Numbered from the stretch's first letter, positions 11,459-23,338 are shown. The stretch is DNA of 64,000 nt from Anthonomus grandis grandis (GCF_022605725.1 NC_065547.1:20067167-20131166), one strand, 5' to 3'. The notes: a model not told the origin generated them from the sequence alone. Numbers and translations are program-made.

Positions 11459-12023
11459 ATTGGTTTTTAAAAAATTACGAAATTACAAGCAATACTGACA
11501 TTTCTGGTATAATCCATTATCTTACTGCCACTTCTAGCGGTTACTATGAGAACCGTCATGGCCAACTAATCAACAATCATTGAGCCGTGTTACTATTATA
11601 TATGCCAAATTTAAACGGCCAATGTTTCGGAAACTATTAATTTTTGAACTAGATAAGCTTATATAAAGTTAGCCTTATTTTTAATTATATTTATGAAAAA
11701 ATTATAAAAACAGGGGGTTTCCATTTAAAAAAATTGACTTTTAATGATTTTTTCATTTTAATTTTTAATGCTAGTTTTTGACCTCCCTGTATCTTTTTTT
11801 TAGCCAAATATTAAAATAGCCTTTTAAAGTGATTGTTCCTTTAAAATAAAACCAAAACTAACCAATAAATAAAGGCTACTAAAAGGGAGTAATCGGTAAT
11901 TATGTTACGGCTTATAAACATAGTTTTTCATATGAAATGAAAAATATGTCAAAAACGGTTACAACATTATACACAAAATATACCTAGAATTTCACGTGGA
12001 AGCCAAAAATGTAAAAATTTACA

Positions 12024-13137
12024 GTTGCACGTTATCCGACAGGTGTGTCTAAAAATTTGACACATCGAATATTGGAAAAAAAAAACAGTTACATCCGTAC
12101 CGCGTACAACGAGTACAAAGTTTATTACCTCGAGACTACCCGGCAAGACATTGAATTTTGTCAAACAATGTTGCAAACGCATAGAGAAGATCCGCGATTC
12201 TTGGAAAAAATCTATAGTCCGATGAATCGATTTTTAAGAAGGACTTTTAAATACATAAATCTTCACAGTATACATGAGTGGCATGTGGGAAATCCATATT
12301 TACACCGAGAGGACCGGTCACAATACCAGGTTAAAGTAAATATGTGGACAGGAATACTTAATGATAGCGTTGGACCATTCGAGTTGCCGGAAAATTTTAA
12401 CGCCGAAGTTTACCTAGATTTCTTAGACAATCATTTACCAGATTTACTAGAAGATGTGCCACAAAACATGTTGTTCCAACAAGACGGCTGCTCGACACAC
12501 TATGCTCGTCTAATATCGGAATTTCTGAATAAAGAACCCGAACAGGTGGATAGGGCGGGATGGAACAATTGCCTGGCTGCCACGTTCACCCGATTTAAAT
12601 CCTTTGGATTTTTTGACTGTACAATTATTATATTAGCTTAGAGTAGCGGCGTACATTTGACTATGTACTAAAAAATACACCCTTATTAAATTAATAATCT
12701 AGCAAGTATCTTACGATTTTGAAATCTAGATAAGATATGCCAACTTTTGAAATCATCTGTCTGCCAAACAGTAAGTATTTTTTTTGCCAGAGCAGTTAGA
12801 TAAAGTTGAGAAATGATGGTCAAAAGACACAATTTTTAAACACAAGTTGAACAAAAATCTAATAATTTCTTAAAAATGTGAATAGTTGTATTTGAATTTA
12901 GTTTTGTAATTTATTGAAGGGTTATTTAGGATTACATTTAAAAAATTGTTAAGAAAATTTTGTAACCACAGTACTAAAAAGATCAACAGGATGTGTCTAA
13001 TTTTTTTCGGTTTTCTATGAATGCCTATAATTTCAAAAGTACTCAAGATAGATTTTTTAAATATTTTTTTTGAATTCCTGAGCTCCTGGTCTATTGTCGT
13101 TTTTGGCTTATCGTTGATTTTTGGGACGCCCTGTATA
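12024..13137 (+). pseudogene. DD41D-like mariner transposase relic and 3' end
   Basis: An open frame at 12045-12641 encodes RQDIEFCQTMLQTHREDPRF, then EDRSQYQVKVNMWTGIL, PENFNAEVYLDFLDNHLPDL and LFQQDGCSTHYARLISEFLN. The first catalytic aspartate (SDES at about 12218) and the last (RSPDLNPLD, about 12583-12609) survive only in other frames, so there are several small indels. The nucleotide distance between the second and third aspartate codons is 124, close to a 41-residue gap. The 3' end is GGGACGCCCTGTATAT at about 13122-13137. No matching 5' end was found beyond the fragment at 10044. Confidence 0.75.
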
Positions 13138-13975
13138 TAAAATACAGTTATAAACCTAATTAAAATTTTGACAAAAAGGATTAATTCTCGATGGTAAAAA
13201 CCGTTAATTTAGGGGTACAGACGACATAACCCTTCAAAATAATTAATTTATCTAAAATAAATCAAAAGAAAACAAATAATACTAATAATAATAAGCAAAA
13301 TTAATGAACAACGGGATAGGGACAGATGCGACAGCGGATAAACAAACCTAGGAGGGTATCGCCTAATATTTAAGACCCCAAAAAAGCAAAATGCCCATTT
13401 CTACAAGGGTAAAGACAGTTTTCAACTAATGGCAAATAAGATTGATTTTTTTTACATATTTATCCTATTTTGGACCAGATGCTAATTAACCTGTTCTTTG
13501 TTCAACTAGCAACAGTCATTTAATTTTTTTAGAAAATATGTTTAAAGATAGTTGTTTAATGCTGGATGTATATTAAATAAAATGATCAGTTTTTATCCTA
13601 GTTTTTAAAATATATAAAGAAATAAAAAACGTTATTTGCAAAAAAATTACATTGAAGTAATGAAATACCTAATGGTTATTGACAGCAAAAATAAATAATT
13701 AAACGCATGTCCACAAATTCTAAATACCAGCACACTCCTAAGTACACAGCTAAAATAATTGATAACTGCTGACTATCGCCATTTACATGATATATTAATT
13801 AGTTGTTGCTATGCCATCCGGTATAGATATCGTTATTTCGAAAATGCAGCAGTATAATAAAGTCTTATTATAATAAAGTAAATCTGATTAAGGTCGATTG
13901 AAAATAAATCTATTTAACTTTATTTTTTTCACACTTTTAATTACATTTACCTACACGCCGAGTTTTTTTTTGCAG
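13138..13975. other. Intronic stretch before exon D, nothing recognised
   Basis: AT-rich. Includes the polypyrimidine tract before the exon D acceptor. No repeat or open frame I can support. Confidence 0.5.
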
Positions 13976-14150
13976 GTAGAAAAGGTCGTGTGGTACAAAC
14001 AGAAGACGGCGGTATACAGTACGAAAGTCGATCGGAGGTTGATGTGCCATTAGAAACGTTGAACCTTACGGAAAAACAACGGTTTATGGATGGTGAAAAA
14101 GATGTCGCTATTATTTCCGAAGCGGCTTCTAGCGGTATTTCACTGCAAAG
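13976..14150 (+). CDS. sno: strawberry notch exon D: motif V-like region
   Basis: About 58 residues from acceptor TTTTTTTTTGCAG (to 13975) to donor GTAACA (14151). It encodes GRKGRVVQTEDGGIQYESRS, then VDVPLETLNLTEKQRFMDGE, then KDVAIISEAASSGISLQ. The last block is the Strawberry notch counterpart of superfamily 2 helicase motif V. The exon stops after two bases of a serine codon that exon E completes. It is followed by the largest intron in the window, about 29.9 kb, which holds the BEL and gypsy elements. No frameshift or stop is seen. Confidence 0.95.
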
Positions 14151-14220
14151 GTAACATATTGTACTTGTCAAAACAACATTAAACCATGATTAAACGTAGT
14201 ATATTTAATGTTCATATGAA

Positions 14221-14530
14221 CTATGTAAGAGCTTTTTCATCTATATATTGGAAGAGTATACATACTGCAGAATCATTTTTGAAACTTTTAATATAGGCAG
14301 TAAGGTTTCTATATGTCATCCTACTCTCGTCAGGATTGGCAAGTAGAAACGACTTGCCATCTGTATACTGGTAAATTGATCCCACCACAAGCAACATCTC
14401 CTTCCGGAATGAGCCTTGAGGAACCCCCTCTTTTAATTTTTCAAATTGATTTACCTTATCAAAGAGTAACTGTTGATTTATAGTGTCAAACGCTTTTGAG
14501 TGTTTTAAGTAAAGTTCGGCCAACTTTTGA
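14221..14530 (-). pseudogene. LINE reverse transcriptase fragment, internally deleted
   Basis: Minus-strand translation gives AELYLKHSKAFDTINQQLLF and, soon after, LKEGVPQGS. In jockey/R1-type reverse transcriptases the first matches the LDLSKAFDTINH block (first catalytic aspartate) and the second the GVPQGS block. These are normally about 60 residues apart, but only about 10 remain here, so an internal deletion removed the region between. Downstream sequence (GKSFLLANPDESRMTYRNL) looks like C-terminal LINE sequence brought close by another deletion. Not functional. Confidence 0.65.
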
Positions 14531-15089
14531 TTATCAGTTGTTGAAATATATAAGAAATGGAATCAAAAATTGCTAATTCTAAAGATGTGTTGGATCGAAA
14601 CTCATATTAATGATCTGTCAAAATATTTGTTAAAATACATACATTGTTTAAATACGTTAATTGTTCTCATAGTTTTTGTACTGTTTTACTTGTCTTTTGT
14701 AGCTTAAGTTAATTAGTTAATTTTATTTAGGGTTTTATTTGACTTTAGGTATCTTCGATTTTTAATATTTTTGAATATGAAATAGTAAACTTATCTTCTT
14801 TGTACTATTTTAAACTAAAAAAATAAGAGAATGAATATTTTCTTCAAAAAAAGAATGAAAAAAGAAAAAATCATGACAATGTGTACCTAAGTACGATATA
14901 AACTCGTTTTCGTGTTGGGCTCAGTTGCATTGGATTGGGATGTTTTGGGTTGGGTTAGATCGAGTTGAATTGAGTAAATATTAAGCACCCGGAGGATTTA
15001 CGCCCCCTGTTACCCAACCCCGTTTACGAGAGACTGGGTTGTGTTGGATTTTCATATAAATAGAATCTCAAAATGTTAAGGCTACGAAA
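14531..15089. other. Intronic stretch with a short GT-rich patch
   Basis: A G/T-rich run at about 14930-14970 (TTGGGTTGGGTTAG) and a complementary patch near 15014. Too short for telomeric repeats. Otherwise AT-rich with nothing recognised. Confidence 0.4.
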
Positions 15090-15175
15090 CATTGTACAAG
15101 GTATACATTTTTCACCGCTGGGTATTACCTTGTGTACAAATAGTAAAAACAGTATTATAATCTGAAAACGCTGCT
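15090..15175 (+). repeat. Dispersed repeat C, left part of a split copy
   Basis: Contains GGTATTACCTTGTGTACAAA and ends ACGCTGCT at the BEL insertion site. The same sequence runs uninterrupted at 24830-25200 (GGTATTAGCTTGTGTACAAA). The copy resumes after the BEL element at 21583 and again after a second insertion at 23339. Confidence 0.7.
15171..15175 (+). repeat. 5 bp target site duplication of the BEL element (left)
   Basis: CTGCT here and again at 21583-21587, directly outside the two LTRs. Comparison with the uninterrupted repeat copy near 24900 (ACACTGCTATCATT) shows that only one CTGCT was there before insertion. Confidence 0.85.
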
Positions 15176-15389
15176 TGTTAAATCTCACAGCCCAGCTCTA
15201 CTTTGACGTCGCAGGTGCACCGCGACAGCTTGTCATGTCAAAAAAAAAACCATCCAAATTTACTCTGTATCAAACTTTCATACCTTCACATGTTGTACCT
15301 AATCAAATATATGTATAAAGTGCAACTAACATTGTTTAATTTGTATGAAAACTAATTTCGACATTGAAAAAGATCATACACAACAATCA
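15176..15389 (+). repeat. 5' LTR of the BEL element
   Basis: Begins TGTTAAATCTCACAGCC and ends ACACAACAATCA, giving the usual TG...CA ends. The primer-binding region starts directly after with TGGTCCTTCAAACC; the tRNA is not assigned. Confidence 0.93.
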
Positions 15390-16086
15390 TGGTCCTTCAA
15401 ACCGCATGAACCATCGTATTTACATAAAACAAAATTGTGAAATCGTCCATTTTCAACGCCACAAAAATCTACTAATCGGCGTCTCTGCTTTGTGCGGTGA
15501 TTCGCACCGCCAAGAAACCAACGGATCGATCGTTTTGACTTCATACAGGGGAACGCGCTAGAAGTATTCAATTAATAACATTGTCTGAAGAGCATTTTTG
15601 AATTCTAACTGCTGACGCCTGCAATTTTAATGGTTCGCTTGAGGAAATTATGCCAATAAAGCTCTACACAGGTATCAGGTATTCGCTAATTTGTTTGGTA
15701 AGTGTATAAAGTGTGTATCCTTTTTTGATCCCTATTTATTTATAGTTGCATTTGTTTTGGTTTGACATTGTTTGGTGTATTTAAAGGTAAACAAATACAT
15801 TTTATTTAAATATATACCTACTGATTGAACATTTTTCTAACTTTAATGATTTTGGTTTGTTGTTTATGCATATGTTTTAGGTACTTTCGTTGCAAACATT
15901 ATTTTGGGGCATTTAAAGCCTGTCTTACTTACATTTTGCATACATTGATACAGTTTCATTGATACATCTTGCTACATAATATCATTTATTTATTTGAAGC
16001 TACAACCTACAGCATAAAATTGTGGGTATATTCACTTGTTTACTTTAAATATTTTATTTGGTATTTTGATAAATTTGCTATAAATA

Positions 16087-16344
16087 ATGGCAGATATTGC
16101 AAAAAACAAACGTACTACAATTAAACGTACTTTAACTCGCTTTAAAAACTATTTTGAAGATTTAAAAACACAATCTATTGAAATTAACACTATCGAATTG
16201 CAAACTCGTCTTGAAAACGCTCTTAGGTTGCTTGACGATTTTAACACTGTACAATCTAATATTGAGGCAGAAGATGATGATTATAATACACATGTTAATA
16301 CTATACATGAGAAAGAGCGTCTAGAATTTGAAAAGGCTTATTAA
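16087..16344 (+). pseudogene. BEL Gag N-terminus, cut by a frameshift
   Basis: ATG at 16087 begins MADIAKNKRTTIKRTLTRFK and continues for 85 codons with a predicted helical, charged composition ending EKERLEFEKAY. This is the standard N-terminal coiled region of BEL Gag. The TAA at 16342-16344 arises from a one-base change of frame: the following sequence continues in another frame as SITAEVKKFIFDKSASS and runs into the long frame below. The start fits the family, since the upstream sequence is the untranslated leader after the 5' LTR. Confidence 0.85.
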
Positions 16345-18818
16345 GCATTACAGCTGAAGTTAAGAAATTTATTTTTGACAAATCAGCATCTTCTGTAGAT
16401 ACCGACAACGCTAGTATTCATACAGCAAATAGTAATCATAATTCTGAACATTTATCATTTTCTAACATTAAATTACCTACTTTGTCGTTACCAACATTTG
16501 ATGGTTGCTATGAAAATTGGCTTTTCTTTCGTGACACATTTAATTCGGTAATACATGAAAACACTGCTTTGTCTGGTGTTCAGAAGTTCCACTACTTACG
16601 ATTATCTTTAAAAGCTGAAGCCTCTGAAACAATTAAATCCCTAGAGATATTTGAAGCAAATTATACACTCGCTTGGAGCTTATTGCAAGAGCGATTTGAA
16701 AACAAACCTCTTTTAGTCAGCAATCATATAAAAGCACTTTTTAATTTGACATTAATTAACAAAGAATCATATAAAAGCTTAAGAACTCTCCTAGATAGCA
16801 TGCAAAAGCATATTAGGGCGTTAGAAGTACTAGAACTACCTGTACAGCATTGGGATGCATTAATAATACATCTTATTTCTACAAAACTAGATCACAGAAC
16901 TAGAAGGGATTGGGAACACTCACTTACAAAATCGAATACAGGTAATCTACCTACCTATGGAGAATTTACAACTTTTCTAAAAGAAAAGTGTAGACTACTT
17001 GAGTCGTTAGACTTTAATGAGGACAAACCTCGTTTTACGTTTAAGCCTAATTCATTTTTACATAACAATCAAAAGACTTCGAAATCGCTTATTGCAAGTA
17101 CTAAAACACATCATTGTTTATTATGTTCAAAAGAACATTTACTGTTTTCGTGTCCAGAATTTATTAAACTCACTCCTAGTGATAGGTTAAATGAAACGAA
17201 ACGCTTGAAATTATGCATAAATTGTCTACATCCTGGTCACTTTACAAGAGATTGTCATTCAATACATTGTAGAAAATGTAATAAACGTCATCATACTCTT
17301 CTTCATTTAGAAAACATCCGTCGAGCAAATTCACAAGCTGTTCTCGAAGGAACCGCTCCAATTAGCACAAATGATATAAACACTAATGTAACAACGCTTG
17401 TAAATCATTCTTCTATAACCATGACATCGAATAATAACTTAAAATACACTTGCGTTTTACTGTCAACAGCAGTTGTAACAATATTTGACAAATTTGGAAA
17501 TCCTCATTCATGCCGAGTTATTCTTGATAGTGGCTCACAGAGCAATTACATTTCTGAAAATCTTTGTTGCAAACTAAGCCTACAAACATTTAAAACAAAT
17601 ATCTCAATTATGGGAATTAATGAAACTTATTCAACAATAAATTATCGTACAACTGTTAAGATAAATTCCAACACCAACAATTTTAATTTGATTTTTTCAT
17701 GTCTAGTAATTCCTAGAATAACATCAAATACACCAACTTTTAATTTTAATTCCCAATTAATTTCTGTCCCTACAAACATATCATTAGCTGATCCAACATT
17801 CAATGAAAGCTTGCCCGTAGATTTGTTGATAGGTGCTGAACATTTTTATGATTTACTCTCGGTGGGACAAATTAAATTAAATAAGGGTTGTCCTATACTA
17901 CAAAAAACGAAATTAGGTTGGATTGTGTCAGGTCCTGTACCCGCAATTAACAGTAATCTTCAACAAGTTTCCCTATGTAATCTATCGGTCAATGATTCAT
18001 TAGAGAAACAAATAGAGAAGTTTTGGCTGCTAGAGGAGTGTAAATATAAAAGATTCCTTTCAGAGGAAGAAGAACTTTGTGAAACTCATTTTAAACAAAA
18101 CACCAAATTAACTGCCAATGGTCGATTTATTGTTAAAATTCCTTTAAAACACGATCATCACTCTATGCTTGGTGACTCACATACTTCTGCAACCAATCGA
18201 TTCTATTCACTTGAGAAAAGGCTTAATGCAAATTCAGATTTAAAACAGCAATACACCCATTGTATTGATGAATACTTATGCTTAAATCATATGGCTCTCT
18301 CAGATCAACAAAACAATACTTCTGGATTTTGTCTACCTCATCATTGCGTGATAAAGAACTCTAGCACAACAACTCGCCTTCGAGTAGTTTTCGATGGCTC
18401 AGCCAAGTCCACATCTGGTTTTTCGATAAATGACTTAATGTTAGTAGGACCCACTGTTCAAGACGACTTAATTTCAATTATTTTAAGATTTAGAACCTAT
18501 CCTATTGTTTTACATGCTGACATTGAGAAAATGTATCGGCAAATTCTTGTTTCTCCTGAACAAAGATGCTTACAAAAGATTCTCTGGAGGTCAAATCCTT
18601 CTGAGTCTTTAAAAACATTCGAATTGAATACAATCACTTATGGCACGGCATCTTCAACATACTTGGCGACTAGATGTTTACAAGAAATTGGTTTTATGCA
18701 CAGAGAAACTGACCCTATAATAAGTAATATCATCCTTCATGATTTTTACGTCGACGACTTACTAACAGGTGGTAGTACTATCAACGAAGTCAAATCTCTA
18801 AAAACTAAAATTTTATGA
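16345..18818 (+). pseudogene. BEL Gag-protease-reverse transcriptase
   Basis: About 820 codons in one frame. In order: the Gag core (LPTFDGCYENWLFFRDTF onward); a CCHC zinc knuckle (CINCLHPGHFTRDC) preceded by further Cys/His pairs; a retropepsin-like protease with DSGSQSNYISE as the active-site region; then the reverse transcriptase with RLRVVFDGSAKS, LHADIEKMYRQI and the catalytic YVDD (DFYVDDLLTGG, about 18747-18780). The frame ends at a TGA (18816-18818) caused by a frameshift; RT sequence continues in a shifted frame. Apart from that lesion the stretch looks complete, so a truncated Gag-protease-RT product could still be translated if expressed. Confidence 0.9.
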
Positions 18819-19507
18819 TATTTTAAGTTCACATGGTTTTACACTTAGAAAATGGTCTTCCAATGTCCCGGAATTGACTGATACAAATAATATCGTAATA
18901 TCGTACAATTTGACTCAGAACATCCTAGCAAGACACTTGGTCTTCTTTGGGACCCATCTTCCGATACTCTACAATACAAAATTGAGAAAAATCCAAATTT
19001 AAACATAACCAAACGACATATTTTGTCAACAATAGCCCAAATCTTCGACCCATTAGGTCTGCTCTCCCCAGTACTGTAACAGCAAAAATTATTTTGCAAC
19101 GCCTATGGAGCTTAAAATTAGCCTGGGATGAAAGTCTGCCTATGGAACTTTATACTTTGTGGACTAACTATTGTACTCAACTAGTAGATCTTAACAAGAT
19201 ATACTTTCCTCGCAACATCTTTGGCGACAATAATTCTGTTTTTGATTTGCATGGTTTCTCAGATTCTTCTACTACAGCATACGGAGCTTGTGTATATATT
19301 ACTTTTCTCGATTCAAATAATGAATATCAATCACATCTGCTTTGTGCTAAAACAAGAGTAGCACCACTTAAACACACCACAATTCCCAGACTAGAATTGT
19401 GCGCTGCTTTATTACTCGCCGAACTAATTAATAAGGTTAAATCATCTCTGAACTTGTCATTTAAAAATACATACTACTGGTGTGACTCAACCATTGTTAT
19501 CGCTTGA
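18819..19507 (+). pseudogene. BEL RT connection and RNase H region, multiply frameshifted
   Basis: Reading changes frame near 18816, again near 18890-18908, and again near 19078. Between these, recognisable blocks are HGFTLRKWSSNVPEL, HPSKTLGLLWDPSSDTLQY, and AQIFDPLGLLSP, a hallmark of the Pao RT connection. From 19094 the frame shows FDLHGFSDSSTTAYGACVY and the tail VAPLKHTTIPRLELCAALLL, which belong to the RNase H part. It ends at a TGA (19505-19507) where the family has tryptophan (IAW). Confidence 0.85.
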
Positions 19508-21279
19508 ATAAATACATCAACCAACCTTTTGAAACAATTTGTTGCTAATAGAATTGAACAAATTCAATCACTCTCACCCCAATCATCTTGGAACTATGTT
19601 AAAACGTCTGAGAACCCTGCAGACATTCTCAGTCGAGGATTACAACCTGAAAACCTCTTAAATTGTAATTTATGGTTTAACGGTCCTGCTTGGCTAATTT
19701 TATCTAAAGATCAATGGCCTAGCACTTCAATTTCAGGAGATCTTAGTGAACTTCCAGAACTAAAAAATAACCAAATTTCTTTAATTTCGACACATAATGA
19801 TTTATTAGATGTTATACATCTTTAATAAAACTACAACATATTTTTGCACATATCCTTCGTTTTAAAAATAACTGCAAGTCTTCAAACCATTTGAGAACAA
19901 TAGGTCCTCTTACTTGTAATGAACTTAAAAAATCTATGAATATTCTTTTAAAATTAATACAATTTTCATCACTGTATACTGATTACCAGAATTTATTGAA
20001 AAACAAAAGAGTTGAATCTAATAGCCGCATGCTTTGTTTAAATCCTTTTCTTGATTCAAACGGTCTAATTCGCGTTGGAGGGCGTATTACTAACTCAAAT
20101 TATAGTTTTCAGAAAAAACACCCAATAATATTGCCTTGCAAGCATCATTTTACAAATTTGATCATTAAACATGAACATATCACTCAACTATATTGTGGTC
20201 CTCAGGCACTCCTAGCTTGTCTGCGACAAAAATTCTGGCCTCTTAATGGCAAAAATTTAGTTAGAGATATTGTACGCAAATGTATTACTTGTTTTAAGGT
20301 GAATCCACCACAATCGCGATACATTATGGGTGACCTTCCTGCTGACCGATGTACACCTTCTCGTCCATTTCTAATTTCTGGTGTCGATTACGCTGGACCT
20401 TTCTTATTAAAGGATCGACATACTAGGAATCCCAAAATGATTAAAGCCTACATAGCTTTATTTATTTGTTTCAGTACAAAAGCTATGCATCTTGAGCTCG
20501 TTAGTGACTTAACCAGCCAGTGTTACATTGCAGCTTTACGTAGATTCATGTCTCGTCGCGGAAAATGTACACGAATATATAGCGATAATAGTACTACATT
20601 TGTTGGTGCAGCCAAAGAAATAAAGGGTTTCTTTAAACAAAACGAAATAGCAATTAAAACTGAACTTACAAATGAGAACATTGAATTTTCATTTATTCCA
20701 GCAAGAGCACCACATTTCGGTGGTCTCTGGGAGTCCGGTATTAAAACTGTTAAGCACCATTTAAAACGTATAATTGGTAATGTTCCTTTAAATTTTGAAG
20801 ATTTTTACACCGTACTCTGTCAGATCGAGGCATGTGTTAACTCTCGACCTCTCTATGCAATGTCTACTAATCCTAATGATTATACTCCCCTTACTCCCGC
20901 ACACTTTTTAATTGGTGAACCATTCAATGAAGCTTTACCTGTACCTCCAATGCTCAATGCCAAGGAAAACCTGCTTTCGAAGTACCAACGATTCCAGAAA
21001 ATAGTACAACATTTCTGGTCCCGCTGGATGAAAGAATATGTTTCTACTCTTCAAGTTCGCTACAAATGGAAGAAGCACTTTAACGAAATAATCAAACCTG
21101 GTCTTCTAGTCCTAGTGAAGGAAGATGGAGTTCCTCCCTTAAAATGGTGCCTGGGAAGGATAGTTGAAGTTCATCCCGGAGCAGATAACGTGATACGTGC
21201 CGTAACAATTAAAAACAACTCTGGAACTTTTAAAAGGCCGGTAGTAAAAATTTGCGTACTCCCCAACCAAGAACTTTAA
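19508..21279 (+). pseudogene. BEL integrase region
   Basis: After the TGA the frame continues through NPADILSRGLQPENLL and ends at a frameshift near 19820. From 19891 an open frame of 462 codons covers the integrase. It holds an HHCC zinc-binding module (HEHITQLYCGPQALL to KCITCFKVNP). The DDE core follows: first aspartate in SGVDYAGPF, second in YSDNSTTFVGA, glutamate in GGLWESGIK. The C-terminal DUF5641-type domain (VRYKWKKHFNEI, LKWCLGRIVEVHPGADN, FKRPVVKICVLP) is complete. The stop at 21277-21279 lies 83 bp before the 3' LTR. The integrase itself appears intact. Confidence 0.9.
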
Positions 21280-21362
21280 TCTATTTAATTTGGATTTATG
21301 AATTTTATGTAATTTTTAAGTATTTTTATTGAAGGCCCTTAAGGCCCTCAAGGGGGGCGGTA

Positions 21363-21582
21363 TGTTAAATCTCACAGCCCAGCTCTACTTTGACGTCGCA
21401 GGTGCACCGCGACAGCTTGTCATGTCAAAAAAAAACCATCCAAATTTACTCTGTATCAAACTTTCATACCTTCACATGTTGTTATTAATACCTAATCAAA
21501 TATATGTATAAAGTGCAACTAACATTGTTTAATTTGTATGAAAACTAATTTCGACATTGAAAAAGATCATACACAACGATCA
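21363..21582 (+). repeat. 3' LTR of the BEL element
   Basis: Same ends as the 5' LTR; differs by A/G in the last seven bases, an extra TTATTAA-like 7 bp and one A fewer in the A-run. The target duplication CTGCT follows at 21583. Confidence 0.93.
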
Positions 21583-21645
21583 CTGCTATCATTTTGGCAG
21601 ATGGATTTAGATATTTTCCTTGTTTTCTCTTATATAGGATACACT
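21583..21645 (+). repeat. Dispersed repeat C, middle part of the split copy
   Basis: Continues from 15175 (CTGCTATCATTTTGGCAGAT) and stops at the 8 bp site GATACACT where the next element is inserted. Confidence 0.6.
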
Positions 21646-23338
21646 CTTAGAACATTGAATACACTAGAATAAATATTGGCAGCTTGGGATTAAGCGCAAC
21701 ATCTACACAGGGGGGCAGAGGGGATATTTTGTTGATAAACATGCTTAGTATTCCATGTTGCTAGTGATTAGTCAATTTTTACAGAGGAAAATAAAGTGAG
21801 ATAATAAATTATTATAATTAGCAGAAACTGAATTGCATTCTTTGTTATAAAGCAAAAGAAAAAGTGAAATCCGTTTAATAAACAGAACTATTTTGTACTA
21901 TATTTACACTAAACACTAATAATAATTAATGTTTTTAATTTAGATTCTTTAAATCACCAAATTTCCACACAAAGCGGCAACGCGGTAGATTTTGCCCAGA
22001 AATATTCACGCGATAAAGATATTTGGTAACTACGCTCGTTGTTTACTTTTAGATGGTGCACCTTTCATACAGTATTAGTATTAAAAGGATGTTTTGAGTG
22101 GTTTCAGTTTCTTTTTACTGGGAAATGATAAAGAAGTCTGAAGTGGAGTTACATATATTGGAAAAAAAGAAATTCAAGCCGTTCCTCTGTAAAAGGAACT
22201 CTGCGAGTAAATATTGCATACCAAGATATTAATGAAAATGTTTAATTAAGTATATTATTATAATAGCAAATTTATTGCTTATTCGAACTCGAAATGCCGC
22301 TAAATTAATGTGTGCAAAATGAGATAGTGTCTGGTCGATATCCAGCAACCAAAATCGAAAACGCAGCATATATCGTTTGCCAGCATTAGATTTTATAGTC
22401 TGCGCCCATTATTATTTAATTAATATAATGCCCGTATCTCCTGGAATTCCAAAGCTGTTTTGATGATTTTTGTCTAGATATTAACAATAGATCGGTTTAT
22501 AGTGGGTATAAACGGTGACAAATTAAGGTTTTTTTGTAAAAATCAATTTAAAGGTTAACTTCCAATTCCAAAGGATTTGAATTAAACTTTTTTTGGTAAT
22601 ATATAATATCTAAACGGATTTGAAATTGTTGCAAATCTCTACAAACGAAAGTTTTTTGATTAAAAATTATTGAGTTAGATGTTATAAAGGGCTATAACTG
22701 TCAAAAGATATGGATAAAACTTTGCCAAATATAACCGTTAACCGTTAGGAGTTACATAGCTCTTTATATTTTTTAACATCTAACAATTCAATTATTTTTT
22801 ACCAAAAATCTTTTGTTTGTAGAGGTTTGCAACCATCTCAAATGCGTTTAGATATTTAATATATAAAAAAGATTAATTCAAATTTTTTCAGAGCCTTGTT
22901 CATTTCTTTAACATTCGACTTTTTAAGTAATTTTCACAAAAAAACTTTAGTTTGTAGGGGTTTATAATTACTATAAGTCGATTTAGTTATCTGAACAAGT
23001 GGCAACATAGGTTACTTGCATTGTAAACATAAAGGTATTCTACGTTGCCAAGTTGCTTTTTTTTCATTAATTTCTGTTAGGAATCTTTTTTTATTCTGAA
23101 AAATTTGTTGATTACTCTCAAAATATATATTATTAGTCAGCAAATAAACGAAAGTTTTAAAGAGTACATTTTTTACCTGTTACAAAATACAACACATAAA
23201 AAATATGTAGTGGATTAAGAAAATTATATATTGAATGAAAAAATGGAAAGTCGATTTGACATCATTGTCTGAACAGAACTCAAACAACCTTGCCTATGTT
23301 GTGCAACTAGGCTTATTCTAGGCATTCAATGTTCTAAG
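21646..23338. mobile_element. DNA transposon derivative with 8 bp target duplication (family B, 1.69 kb)
   Basis: Left end CTTAGAACATTGAATACAC and right end (as complement) CTTAGAACATTGAATGCC, about 28 bp of inverted identity. The flanking 8-mers are GATACACT (21638-21645) and GAAACACT (23339-23346), a 7/8 match. An 8 bp duplication fits the hAT superfamily, though the terminal bases do not match the hAT consensus. No transposase. A fold-back element lies inside at about 22490-22995. Other copies: 44704-45316 (complete ends), 26082 onward, 24690-24829 and 36180-36617 (partial). Confidence 0.72.
22490..22995. repeat. Fold-back element, ~200 bp arms
   Basis: The arms (about 22505-22700 and 22740-22990) are inverted copies with some divergence; matching blocks include TTGCAAATCTCTACAAACGA against TTTGTAGAGGTTTGCAA. 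Non-coding. It interrupts the family B element, so it is younger than that insertion or was carried in with it. Confidence 0.65.

Larger units (their letters stand above)
10220..12023. mobile_element. Rearranged mariner relative with ~550 bp inverted arms
   Basis: Left arm (about 10220-10790) and right arm (about 11490-12023) are inverted copies over their whole length, with modest divergence; both carry GGCAGTAAGA and CTAGTTTTTGACC blocks or their complements. The core, 10791-11490, holds two transposase pieces on opposite strands (separate entries). The arms are much longer than the core, so the DNA could form a large cruciform. No intact transposase. Confidence 0.8.
15176..21582 (+). mobile_element. 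BEL/Pao LTR retrotransposon, 6.4 kb
   Basis: Complete structure: a 214 bp 5' LTR, a TGG primer-binding start, a coding region with Gag, zinc knuckle, protease, reverse transcriptase, RNase H and integrase in BEL order, a polypurine tract (AAGGGGGGCGG, about 21348-21358), and a 220 bp 3' LTR, with a 5 bp duplication outside. The LTRs differ by one substitution, a 7 bp indel and a 1 bp indel, so insertion was recent. The coding region nevertheless has about five frameshifts and one nonsense codon, so this copy cannot make a full polyprotein. Same orientation as the host gene, inside the 29.9 kb intron. Confidence 0.95.

Noticed and set aside
14930..14970. GGGTTGGGTTAG run as possible telomeric repeat
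   Set aside because: Only two or three irregular units; insect TTAGG arrays would be regular and longer.
15364..15571. Overlapping 65-codon frames on both strands just inside the BEL 5' LTR
   Set aside because: They lie in the leader of the retrotransposon before the Gag start and have no known motif.
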